A DNA stretch of 45,919 nt from Pseudoalteromonas sp. HM-SA03 (lineage in GTDB: Bacteria > Pseudomonadota > Gammaproteobacteria > Enterobacterales > Alteromonadaceae): NCBI RefSeq assembly GCF_002289345.1, contig NZ_NSDG01000089.1:64725-110643 (forward strand), in the 5' to 3' direction. The notes under the pieces are model-generated. The model saw nothing but the letters and a program-made list of their open reading frames with translations, was not told where the DNA came from and searched no databases. Below, piece after piece: positions 1 to 8,116 of the stretch. The position numbers and the translations under genes are program-made. How positions within the stretch are numbered: the first letter of the stretch is position 1; each line of letters opens with the position of its first letter.

Positions 1-574
1 TAGCCCCACCGCCTTGGAATAGCGTGTTTTTTACCACATCAGTTACTGTTTGGCCGTTGTATGCAATGACTTTATCGCCTAAAGAAACCGTTGATGTATC
101 TGGTGCAAGTACGGTGTAGTTTTGCCAAATACGATTTACGCGTACTTCCTTGCTGCCATCTGCATTTATGGTTTGTGCAAAATGAACTGGTACAAAAGAA
201 ACAAAGTTTTTCATTGGTGCCGGGTAGTTATAGTCCAAATGAAAATCTCGCTGAGATAAGAAGATCTTTTGCAGCTGCTGATGAAATTGAGAGGAGCTTA
301 GATTTCCCATGTTATTGATTAAGGCGTCTACTGCAACTACTGGGTCTAAGTGTCCGGCTGGAGAAAGTCCGTAGTACAGGTTTTTTGCGTATTTATTGAC
401 GTATAAACCGTCAAGCAATAGTTTTGCTTGCTCAGCTACAAGTGCTTTTTGTTCATAACTATAATCCTGAATACTAATTTGGTTTCGTGTGTCTTCAAGA
501 TAGGAAATTTGTGCCATTGCACCAGATGTAAAGCTTAATGCCAAAAGACTGGCAACTGTTGATAATTTAAACAT
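1..574 (-). CDS. S41-type (C-terminal-processing-like) peptidase, N-terminal part only
   Basis: This gene runs off the left edge; 191 codons are visible from the ATG at 574. The protein starts with a signal peptide (hydrophobic core about residues 3-17, likely cleavage after AMA at 20-22), so it should be exported. The segment SQRDFHLDYNYPAP resembles the aromatic/His stretch (DLHT-Y-PAP) before the PDZ-like part of S41 peptidases, and GDKVIAYNGQTV near residue 170 looks like a PDZ-type carboxylate-binding strand. The catalytic Ser/Lys region would lie outside the window, so activity cannot be judged. The family call is my inference from these two motifs. The gene is alone on its strand, with 233 bp before the acyl-CoA synthetase. 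Confidence 0.65.
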   Translation of the reverse strand, partial: MFKLSTVASLLALSFTSGAMAQISYLEDTRNQISIQDYSYEQKALVAEQAKLLLDGLYVNKYAKNLYYGLSPAGHLDPVVAVDALINNMGNLSSSQFHQQLQKIFLSQRDFHLDYNYPAPMKNFVSFVPVHFAQTINADGSKEVRVNRIWQNYTVLAPDTSTVSLGDKVIAYNGQTVTDVVKNTLFQGGGA

Positions 575-760
575 ATTGTTATTGTCCTGTATATGGAAAT
601 AAAACTGTTTTATATCTTTTGGGTACAAAAGTCGATATATATTAAATAAAATGATAATAATTCATTGCTCTTGTGTGTGTTAATTAAACCAAACTTCTTA
701 TCCGTTGTACGCAAGCTAAAGAAACTATTTGGGAATTGAGTTTTAGAGGATTATTTGATT

Positions 761-787
761 TGCCACGCAAAACCCATTCGCGTGGCA
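761..787 (-). terminator. possible terminator hairpin after acyl-CoA synthetase
   Basis: Perfect 8-bp stem (TGCCACGC / GCGTGGCA) with an 11-nt loop, 20 bp past the stop of the acyl-CoA synthetase. On the minus strand the stem is not followed by a clear T run, so this is a stable 3' hairpin more than a textbook intrinsic terminator. Confidence 0.4.
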
Positions 788-807
788 GTGAAGGTGTAGA
801 TCACAAA

Positions 808-2517
808 TTACGCTGTCTGATATAACTCTTGCTCCATTTGATCTCTCATTTTAAATTTTTGGAGCTTACCAGTTACGGTCATCGGATAGGCGTCAACTAG
901 TTTGACGTATTTTGGTACTTTGAAATAGGCAAGTTTATCTTTTAAAAATACACGAATATCTTCTTCCGAAATATAGTGTCCGGGCTTAAGTTGAACCCAA
1001 ACACATACTTCCTCACCATATTTTTCGTCTTTAATCCCAAATACAGCGGCATCTTGAATATCATGATGATGATAAAGTACTTCCTCAATTTCTCTGGGGT
1101 AAATATTCTCGCCACCGCGAATGATCATGTCTTTTATGCGGCCGACGATGCTAACGAACCCTTCGCCGTCCATTACCCCTAAATCGCCAGAGTGTAACCA
1201 GCCATCGTCATCTATGGACGCCGCCGTTTTTTCTGGGTCTTGCCAATAGCCTTTCATTACGCAATATCCTCGGGCACATACTTCACCAGGCGTACCAATT
1301 GGAGCAATATGTCCTAGCTCGTCAATAATTTTGACCTCGGTATGTGGCATAGCGCGACCAACAGTCTGCACCCGTTTTTCTACAGGCGAATCGATCTCGG
1401 TAATATTGTTGATTGGGCTGCACTCGGTTTGCCCGTAACCAATGAGTACATCGGTCATATGCATTTGGGTTTGTACTTGGCGCATGACCTTTTCTGGGCA
1501 GGTGGAACCTGCCATCACCCCAGTGCGCAGCGAAGATAAATCAAATTGCATAAAGTCTGAGTGTTCTAATTGTGCGATAAACATTGTCGGTACACCGTGA
1601 AGCCCGGTGCATTTTTCTCGTTCGACAACTTCTAAGGTGACAAGCGGATCAAAGCTATCGTTAGGGAATACGGCGCACGCACCTTTACTAATACAAACGA
1701 GATTACCGAGCACCATGCCAAAGCAATGATAAAGTGGCACAGGAATACAAAGCTTGTCTTGCTCTGTGAGCTTCATAGCATTGGCGACGAGTAATCCGTT
1801 ATTGAGGATATTACTGTGGGTGAGGGTGGCGCCTTTTGGGTTGCCTGTAGTACCTGAAGTAAATTGAATATTGATAGCGTCACAGGCATTTAGGTTGGCT
1901 GCAATCGCATTTGCCTCAAGATAGTGGGCATCATTAGCTTTAGATAACAGGGTGCTGAAATTCATTAGACCTGGTTCAATATCCTTGTCAATCAGCACAA
2001 TCTGTTTGAGTGAGGGAAGGCGCTGAGAAGACAATTCGCCAAACATGCAGTCGTAGGATTCTGGTGCCAGTTCTCTTATCATGTCAACGTAATGGCTATG
2101 TTTAAATGATTTCGCCATAACTAACATCTTACACTCAACGTTGTTTAGCACGTATTCAAGTTCGCTTGGGCGATAGGCGGGGTTAATGCACACCATGATT
2201 GCGCCAATTTTAGCAGTTGCGAACTGCACTAGACTCCATTCAAGGTTGTTCGGAGACCAAATCCCAACTCTATCCCCTGGTTTGATCCCCACAGCTAAAA
2301 GGCTTGCGGCAAGTTGATTTATTTTTGCCAGATACTCACGATAATTTAAGCGAACTGATTGATGAGAGACAACAATGGCTTCTCTTTCTGGATAATTGTC
2401 GACAATATCTTCTAGATATTGCCCTATGGTGAGTTGAGTGAGCGGTGCTACTTGGGGGCCTTTAAAGTAACTCTTTGTAAGTGCACTTGCTTTTATTAAT
2501 TGGCTCTCTGTTGTCAT
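808..2517 (-). CDS. AMP-forming acyl-CoA synthetase (fatty-acid--CoA ligase)
   Basis: This enzyme activates a carboxylic acid, probably a medium- or long-chain fatty acid, to acyl-CoA through an acyl-adenylate. The ANL-superfamily signatures occur in order: the P-loop TSGTTGNPKG, GYGQTE, GWLHSGDLG, GRIKDMIIRGGENIYPREIE, and the C-terminal TGKLQKFKMR carrying the adenylation lysine. The product is 569 residues, normal for the ACSF2/FadD-like group. An upstream in-frame ATG at 2553 exists, but the ATG at 2517 has AAGGA six bases before it and is preferred. Exact chain-length preference cannot be read from sequence. With fadH at 31 kb it suggests growth on fatty acids. It is monocistronic as far as can be seen. 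Confidence 0.88.
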   Translation of the reverse strand: MTTESQLIKASALTKSYFKGPQVAPLTQLTIGQYLEDIVDNYPEREAIVVSHQSVRLNYREYLAKINQLAASLLAVGIKPGDRVGIWSPNNLEWSLVQFATAKIGAIMVCINPAYRPSELEYVLNNVECKMLVMAKSFKHSHYVDMIRELAPESYDCMFGELSSQRLPSLKQIVLIDKDIEPGLMNFSTLLSKANDAHYLEANAIAANLNACDAINIQFTSGTTGNPKGATLTHSNILNNGLLVANAMKLTEQDKLCIPVPLYHCFGMVLGNLVCISKGACAVFPNDSFDPLVTLEVVEREKCTGLHGVPTMFIAQLEHSDFMQFDLSSLRTGVMAGSTCPEKVMRQVQTQMHMTDVLIGYGQTECSPINNITEIDSPVEKRVQTVGRAMPHTEVKIIDELGHIAPIGTPGEVCARGYCVMKGYWQDPEKTAASIDDDGWLHSGDLGVMDGEGFVSIVGRIKDMIIRGGENIYPREIEEVLYHHHDIQDAAVFGIKDEKYGEEVCVWVQLKPGHYISEEDIRVFLKDKLAYFKVPKYVKLVDAYPMTVTGKLQKFKMRDQMEQELYQTA

Positions 2518-2691
2518 ATCTTGTCCTTGCTGTTGATCTCTAGTTTTTATCATTATGCTTTATCAGTGATAACCTAATTGTCGACAAAATCAAGTGCATT
2601 TGGATGAAAAGCAGGAAATTACGACTAATGGCTAGTGATAAAGTGTGTGATGGTGAGGTAGTGGAAAGGTCAAGAGTAGCTTTTTTGGGGT

Positions 2692-2720
2692 ATAAAAAAC
2701 GCCTGAAAATTCAGGCGTTT
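2692..2720 (-). terminator. intrinsic terminator of the RND operon
   Basis: An 11-bp perfect stem (AAACGCCTGAA / TTCAGGCGTTT) lies 25 bp past the pump stop codon and is followed on the minus strand by a T-rich tract. It ends the adaptor-pump operon. Confidence 0.85.
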
Positions 2721-2744
2721 TGTGGTTTAACTTAAGGGATGTTA

Positions 2745-5700
2745 TTAAGCCAATCCTTCATCTGTATCGACATGCTCATCTTTATGATGCTTCGCGATTT
2801 CATCTGAAAGCTCTTGCTTAGAACGCTTCTCTGACATTCGTCTTGCCATTAGCCAATAGAAGAACAGCGGCAAGAAGAATACTGCGAGGAAGGTAGCCGA
2901 GAGCATACCACCCATTACGCCGGTACCCACACTGTGTCTTGCTCCTGCGCCTGCTCCAGAACTCATAACTAGCGGAACTACGCCAAGTATGAAAGCAAGT
3001 GAAGTCATGATAATAGGTCTAAAACGCAGTCTTGCCGCTTCAAGGGCTGCGGTTGCTGGACTCCATCCTTCTTGATATTTCATTAGCGCGTACTCGACAA
3101 TAAGAATGGCATTTTTACTTGCAAGGCCAAGTAGGGTAACCAAACCGATTTGGAAGTAAACGTCGTTGGTTAGCCCAGCAATCCAGATTGAGACCAGTGC
3201 ACCGAAAGTACCAAACGGGAGTGCTAACATAACCGAGAATGGCAATGACCAGCGCTCGTATAGTGCTGCGAGGATCAAAAATACCATGATCACGGCCATA
3301 CCAAGTGCAATACCGGTTGTGCCAGAGTTTTGCTTTTCTTGGAACGCGGAACCCGTCCACTCGTAAGTCATATCCGGTGGTAGCACTTTGTTGGCGATAC
3401 GCTCAAATTCTGCGATAGCTTGACCTGAGCTGTAGCCAGGTGCTGCTTCGCCCATTAACTTAACTGCAGATAAGTTATTGTAACGATTCATGGTTTCTGG
3501 ACCGCGACTATACTCAACATCCGTAAACGCAGAAATTGGTACCATTTCGCCACGATTGTTTTTCACATAAATGCGGCCAACATCTTCCGGTGTCATTCTA
3601 AACTCGGCTTCTGCGGACATAATCACCTGCCATGCACGACCAAACTTATTGAAGTCGTTGACGTAGTAATTACCTAAATTGGCTGCAAGTGCGTTAAACG
3701 CAGAATTGATATTAACTCCCATGGCACGCGCTTGTTCACGATCCATATGCACCTTTAGCTGCGGTGCATCAGGACGCCATAGCGTTTGAATGCCTGTAAG
3801 GATTGGGCTCTTCTGCGCCTCGGCCATGATCATCTGCATGCCTTGCTTCAATTTAGCGGGATCAGAGCCGCCTTTATTTTGCAAGAAGACTTCAAATCCG
3901 CCAGTTGTACCCAAGCCGAAAATTGGCGGTGGGTTAAACGCCAGCACTAATGCTTCGTTAATATGCGCGGTTTTCATAAATAGCTCACCAACAAGTTCTT
4001 TTGCCGACACATCGCGTTCATCCCAATGTGTTTGCGTCACGAACATCGTTGCCGCGCTATTTTTGAAGCCACCACCGATGAAGTCCATCCCCGTAAACGC
4101 CACGACGTTTTCGTTAGCTGGGTTAGACTTTGCAGCAGCTATCACTTCATCAGCCACTTTAGCGGTGCGCTCTAATGAAGAGCCGTCAGGCAAGAACACC
4201 GCAATCATGTAGTAACCTTGGTCTTCGTCTGGTACCAAAGAGCTTGGTGTTTTTTGCCACAGGAATACCGTTGCACCAATCATCGCGACCATCAATGTTA
4301 GGCCTACAAAGCCACGGCGAACCATAAAGCTAACCGCACCAACATAGCGCCCGGTTACACGATGGAACCAGTCATTGAACCATAAGAAAAACTTGGCATC
4401 TTGTTTGTGCTCGTGCTTAAGCAACAGTACACAAAGTGCAGGTGTCATCGTCAGTGCAACCACACCGGATAAACTTACAGAGATGGAGATTGTGATCGCA
4501 AATTGGCGGAATAGTTCGCCTGTTAACCCGCCTAAGAAAGCGATAGGTACAAACACCGAACACAATACCAATACAATCGCGACTACGGGGCCGCTTACTT
4601 CCTGCATCGCTTTAACTGCGGCTTCTCTAGCCTGCAAGCCTTGCTCATGCATAATACGCTCGACATTCTCAAGTACCACGATGGCGTCATCTACCACGAT
4701 ACCAATCGATAACACCATGCCGAACAGCGTAAGCGTGTTAATCGAGTAACCGAGCATATATAGACCTGCAAATGTACCAAGTAACGAGACCGGAACTGCA
4801 AGCGTTGGAATTAGCGTTGCACGCCAGTTTTGTAAGAACAGGTAAACCACTAAGAATACCAAGATCATTGCTTCACCAAGCGTTTTTAACACCTCTCGAA
4901 TTGAGACTTCTACAAAGCGTGTGGTGTCGTAAGAGTTAACGTGAGCGAGGCCTGTAGGGAACTGAGGTTTGATCTGTTCAATTTCAGCCTCTACTGCTTT
5001 AGCTACGTCAAGCGCATTCGCGCCCGGTTGCAAGAATACACCGAGTAATACCGCTTCTTTACCGTTAATAGTACCTTGGAAGTTATAGTCTTTAGAACCA
5101 AGCTCTACGCGAGCAACATCCTTAAGGCGCAGTGTTGAACCATCTGGGTTTGCACGAACAATGATATTTTCGAACTCTTCAGCCGTCGATAAACGTCCTT
5201 TCGCGGTGACACTATAAACGAGCGATTGCGCGTCTTGAGATGTCGGTGTTGCACCAATACTACCCGCTGCATACTGGGAGTTTTGCTCTCTAATTGCACC
5301 CGCAATATCGTCTGCTGTGACTTGCAGTTGACTCATAATATCCGGGCGCAACCAAATACGCATGGCATAGTCTTTAGCACCGAAGATCTGCACGTTAGTC
5401 GTACCAGGGATGCGTTTGACGCGGTCAAGGATATTCATGGTGACATAGTTAGATGTCCAGAGACTTTCTCGAGTACCATCTGGCGAATAGAATGCGTGTA
5501 CTTGTAAGAAGTTAGAAGATGTCTTTTGAACCACCACGCCTTGGCGTCTAGTTTCTTCAGGGAGACGAGCTTCTACTTGCTTCACCCGGTTATTTACATC
5601 TACGGCAGCCTGGTCAACATCCGTTCCTATCTCAAAAGTAACTGCGATCGTCGTTACGCCAGAGTTCGTACTGGTTGATGTCATGTACATCATACCTTCA

Positions 5701-5918
5701 ACACCGGTAATCGCGTTTTCGATAGGGGTTGCAACAGTTTGTTCTAATACATCCGCTGATGCACCAGGATATACTGCACGTACCTCAACTTGAGGTGGTG
5801 CAATTTCAGGATACTGTGCGACAGGCAAACTGCGCATCGCAGCAAGGCCGGCAAGCACTATCACGATAGAGATAACAAAGGCAAAAATAGGCCTGTTTAT
5901 GAAATATTTGGAGAACAT
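2745..5918 (-). CDS. RND multidrug efflux pump, inner-membrane permease (AcrB/MexB class, HAE-1)
   Basis: A proton-driven trimeric drug exporter of 1057 residues, close to AcrB (1049). It begins MFSKYFINRPIFAFVISIVI, the usual start with TM1, followed by a large periplasmic loop, TM2-6, a second periplasmic loop and TM8-12. The proton-relay residues are visible: the Asp pair in GIVVDDAIVVLENVERIM (TM4) and the Lys in GLASKNAILIVEYA (TM10). The gene follows the adaptor gene by 4 bp, so they are co-translated. No outer-membrane factor is encoded here; a TolC homologue elsewhere must complete the complex. The tail after TM12 is charged and His/Asp rich. The class is certain; the substrates are unknown. 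Confidence 0.95.
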   Translation of the reverse strand: MFSKYFINRPIFAFVISIVIVLAGLAAMRSLPVAQYPEIAPPQVEVRAVYPGASADVLEQTVATPIENAITGVEGMMYMTSTSTNSGVTTIAVTFEIGTDVDQAAVDVNNRVKQVEARLPEETRRQGVVVQKTSSNFLQVHAFYSPDGTRESLWTSNYVTMNILDRVKRIPGTTNVQIFGAKDYAMRIWLRPDIMSQLQVTADDIAGAIREQNSQYAAGSIGATPTSQDAQSLVYSVTAKGRLSTAEEFENIIVRANPDGSTLRLKDVARVELGSKDYNFQGTINGKEAVLLGVFLQPGANALDVAKAVEAEIEQIKPQFPTGLAHVNSYDTTRFVEVSIREVLKTLGEAMILVFLVVYLFLQNWRATLIPTLAVPVSLLGTFAGLYMLGYSINTLTLFGMVLSIGIVVDDAIVVLENVERIMHEQGLQAREAAVKAMQEVSGPVVAIVLVLCSVFVPIAFLGGLTGELFRQFAITISISVSLSGVVALTMTPALCVLLLKHEHKQDAKFFLWFNDWFHRVTGRYVGAVSFMVRRGFVGLTLMVAMIGATVFLWQKTPSSLVPDEDQGYYMIAVFLPDGSSLERTAKVADEVIAAAKSNPANENVVAFTGMDFIGGGFKNSAATMFVTQTHWDERDVSAKELVGELFMKTAHINEALVLAFNPPPIFGLGTTGGFEVFLQNKGGSDPAKLKQGMQMIMAEAQKSPILTGIQTLWRPDAPQLKVHMDREQARAMGVNINSAFNALAANLGNYYVNDFNKFGRAWQVIMSAEAEFRMTPEDVGRIYVKNNRGEMVPISAFTDVEYSRGPETMNRYNNLSAVKLMGEAAPGYSSGQAIAEFERIANKVLPPDMTYEWTGSAFQEKQNSGTTGIALGMAVIMVFLILAALYERWSLPFSVMLALPFGTFGALVSIWIAGLTNDVYFQIGLVTLLGLASKNAILIVEYALMKYQEGWSPATAALEAARLRFRPIIMTSLAFILGVVPLVMSSGAGAGARHSVGTGVMGGMLSATFLAVFFLPLFFYWLMARRMSEKRSKQELSDEIAKHHKDEHVDTDEGLA

Positions 5919-5922
5919 CAGA

Positions 5923-7095
5923 TTATTCTCCTTGCTCGCTCACAGACACAGGCATACCAGGGAAGAAGATCCTCGCCATACCTTCAACGATGACAGGTTG
6001 ACCTTCTTTTAAGCCTTCGCGAATAACCCACATATTCTCATTGTTAAGCTTGACCCATTCACCAACTTTGACCGGTGCAGGTAAGGCTACGGTTGCACCT
6101 TGTTCATTTTTGGTAGCAATGTACACAAATTTCCCCGTACCATTGTCTAGTACGGCTCTTTGTGGAAGTACAACGGCATTATTGCGTACCGCACCAGAGA
6201 GCTTAACTCGCACAAACTGACCCGGTCTTAACTCGCCATTTTCATTAGGAATACGAGCTTGTAACTCACTGGTACCCGTAAAGCGGTTTACCCGAACGTC
6301 GCTAAAGTTTACTTTACCGGCTTGTCCGTATAGTGAACCGTCTTGCAGAATAATTGTGGTATCAAATTCATTATTTTCCGGTAATGACAATGAGCCAGTT
6401 TCTACATCTTGGCGCATTGTTAGCTGCTCACGCTCTGAAAAGCCGAAGCGAGCACGAATAGTGCTGATGTCGGTAAGTTCAGTTAATAGTACACTCGGAC
6501 CAGAAACATAACTGCCTTCTGACATCAACTCACGACCCACAATGCCAGAAACAGGCGCTTCAACTTTGGCGTATTCAAGATCTAGCTTGGCTTCACTCAG
6601 TGCGACTTTTGCAGATTCTAAATTTGCAACTGCAATATCATAGGCAGATACTGAGTTATCAAAATCGCGCTTTGATACTGAACGTTCGTTCTTCAAACGC
6701 TCAAGTCGTTCGCTCTCGCGCTTAGTTTGATCAACGTTTGCTTTTGCTGCCTGAAGTGCTGCTTGTGCTTTATCTACTGCTAACTCAAATGGCTTAAGCT
6801 CGATGGTGAATAGTGAATGACCAGCTTTTACAAACTGACCTTCCTCAAAGTTGCGAGATTCGATGATCCCAGAAACTCGAGAGCGAATTTCTACTTCTTT
6901 ATCACCCGCGAGTGTTGCCGGAAGTTCGATATCGAATGGCACTGATTGAGTAGTAACTTGTTGTACACTCACTTGCGCAGGTGGCATTGCGTGGCCCCCT
7001 TGCTGTGGTGCTTCTGAACACGCTGACAAAGTGCCTAACGTGAGCATTAAAAAAGATAGGTGTTTAACACGACTGCGTATTGATGCTGGATACAT
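5923..7095 (-). CDS. RND efflux periplasmic adaptor lipoprotein (AcrA/MexA class)
   Basis: Membrane-fusion protein linking the RND pump to an outer-membrane channel. The ATG at 7095, with GGAG five bases upstream, is preferred over the in-frame GTG at 7101. It gives 390 residues with a lipoprotein signal ending in the lipobox LSAC, so the protein should be lipid-anchored in the periplasm. In order: a barrel-sandwich (lipoyl-like) half around VEIRSRVSGIIESRNFEEGQ, a helical hairpin of about 60 residues rich in A/K/E/R (LQAAKANVDQTKRESERLE onward), the second lipoyl half (VEAPVSGIVG), then the beta-barrel and membrane-proximal domains. It is the first gene of the efflux operon and is divergent from the tetR gene, its likely regulator. 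Confidence 0.94.
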   Translation of the reverse strand: MYPASIRSRVKHLSFLMLTLGTLSACSEAPQQGGHAMPPAQVSVQQVTTQSVPFDIELPATLAGDKEVEIRSRVSGIIESRNFEEGQFVKAGHSLFTIELKPFELAVDKAQAALQAAKANVDQTKRESERLERLKNERSVSKRDFDNSVSAYDIAVANLESAKVALSEAKLDLEYAKVEAPVSGIVGRELMSEGSYVSGPSVLLTELTDISTIRARFGFSEREQLTMRQDVETGSLSLPENNEFDTTIILQDGSLYGQAGKVNFSDVRVNRFTGTSELQARIPNENGELRPGQFVRVKLSGAVRNNAVVLPQRAVLDNGTGKFVYIATKNEQGATVALPAPVKVGEWVKLNNENMWVIREGLKEGQPVIVEGMARIFFPGMPVSVSEQGE

Positions 7096-7265
7096 GAACA
7101 CTCCAATTCCTATATTATCATTGTATGCTGCCCCAACTATAGCGGGGAACTACCTTGCAATTTGCCTTTAATAACGCGCACTCGACTGGATGCAATCAGA
7201 CAAGTGACTTCATTTCATACCTTAACCACACCAAAGTAAAGGCTATTTGTTCGACAATTAAACAA

Positions 7266-7283
7266 GTAAACGGTAGTGTATAC
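7266..7283. promoter_or_regulatory. operator-like dyad 1 (GTAAAC-N6-GTATAC)
   Basis: Inverted repeat of half-sites GTAAAC and GTATAC separated by GGTAGT. First of three equally spaced copies; a likely TetR-family binding site by position. Confidence 0.6.
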
Positions 7284-7298
7284 TTAAAGAAATAAAAG

Positions 7299-7316
7299 GT
7301 AAACGGCTGCGTGTAC
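7299..7316. promoter_or_regulatory. operator-like dyad 2 (GTAAAC-N6-GTGTAC)
   Basis: Same form as dyad 1, with spacer GGCTGC. It starts exactly 33 bp after dyad 1. Confidence 0.6.
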
Positions 7317-7331
7317 TTTTCTTCAATTTAG

Positions 7332-7349
7332 GTATACGATCATGTGTAC
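7332..7349. promoter_or_regulatory. operator-like dyad 3 (GTATAC-N6-GTGTAC)
   Basis: Same form, with spacer GATCAT. It starts exactly 33 bp after dyad 2. Confidence 0.6.
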
Positions 7350-7513
7350 TTTTTATTAACGACTTTATTGATTAAAATAAAGGGAATGTTGATTTATTAC
7401 AAAGAAGGCTTATCTCTGTATAGAGAGGAGGTTCTTGGTATACAACTGACCATGTGAGTAGCAGCTATCTATGGCTCGCTTTTCCCACTATTAATTAAAG
7501 ACAGAATAAGTAA

Positions 7514-8116
7514 ATGACGCAACTTTCACCAAAACAGCAGTCAATTTTATGTGCAGCGATAGAAGAGTTCGCTCAAAAAGGCTTGCAGGCGACGACGATG
7601 GAGTCGATCAGTCAATCAGCGGAAGTATCAAAGCGCACGTTATACAAGCATTACTCGACCAAAGACGAGCTCTTTGATGCCGTGGTTGAGCTGTTAATTG
7701 AGCGGATTAAGCCGATAACAGCGATACAATTTATCCCAAACTATGACTTTTCGGTACAACTGCAACACCTTGCGAAAAGCGCAATGACTTTGTTGAATGA
7801 CGAGGATTACATGCGTTTGTCGCGTATTGTGATGATTGAATCGATGCGCAGTTTTGAGCAAGCACAGAATCTAAATGAAAAGTTTAGCCATTGTGAGGCC
7901 GCGATGATCCAATGGTTCGAAGATGCGGCGAATTCAGGGTGCCTTGGTAGTTTTGATGCGGACTTTGCCGCAGCGTACTTCTGGGGCGCACTGAAAAAGC
8001 TAGGCTATTGGGAACGCGCGATAAAATGGCAAGCTCCGCTTCCAGAAGCAGAGCTTGATATATTAGTTGAAAAGGCGGTAGTGCTATTTTGTAATGGCGT
8101 TACTCAACCCCAATAA
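7514..8116 (+). CDS. TetR/AcrR-family repressor, probable regulator of the RND operon
   Basis: A 200-residue transcriptional regulator. Residues about 8-55 form the TetR DNA-binding domain: IEEFAQKGLQATTMESIS, then AEVSKRTLYKHYSTKDELF, the classic recognition helix with K-x-T-L-Y-x-H-Y/F. The C-terminal 140 residues are helical and would form the dimer and ligand pocket; they resemble no specific subfamily I can name with confidence. It is divergent from the adaptor-pump operon, and three matching dyads lie between, so local repression and self-repression are the likely role. The SD sequence is weak. The last 17 bases overlap the 3' end of the convergent ABC exporter gene. Confidence 0.9.
   Translation: MTQLSPKQQSILCAAIEEFAQKGLQATTMESISQSAEVSKRTLYKHYSTKDELFDAVVELLIERIKPITAIQFIPNYDFSVQLQHLAKSAMTLLNDEDYMRLSRIVMIESMRSFEQAQNLNEKFSHCEAAMIQWFEDAANSGCLGSFDADFAAAYFWGALKKLGYWERAIKWQAPLPEAELDILVEKAVVLFCNGVTQPQ

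Larger units (their letters stand above)
7096..7513. promoter_or_regulatory. divergent control region between the RND operon and tetR
   Basis: This is a 418-bp gene-free stretch. Its centre holds three copies of an 18-bp dyad (listed separately); the rest is AT-rich. I could not assign convincing -35/-10 pairs for either gene. The TetR protein is the natural candidate to bind here. Confidence 0.6.

Noticed and set aside
3790..4212. 140-codon open frame on the plus strand inside the RND pump gene
   Set aside because: It is antisense to a full-length pump with intact motifs, has no SD and shows low-complexity composition typical of a shadow frame.
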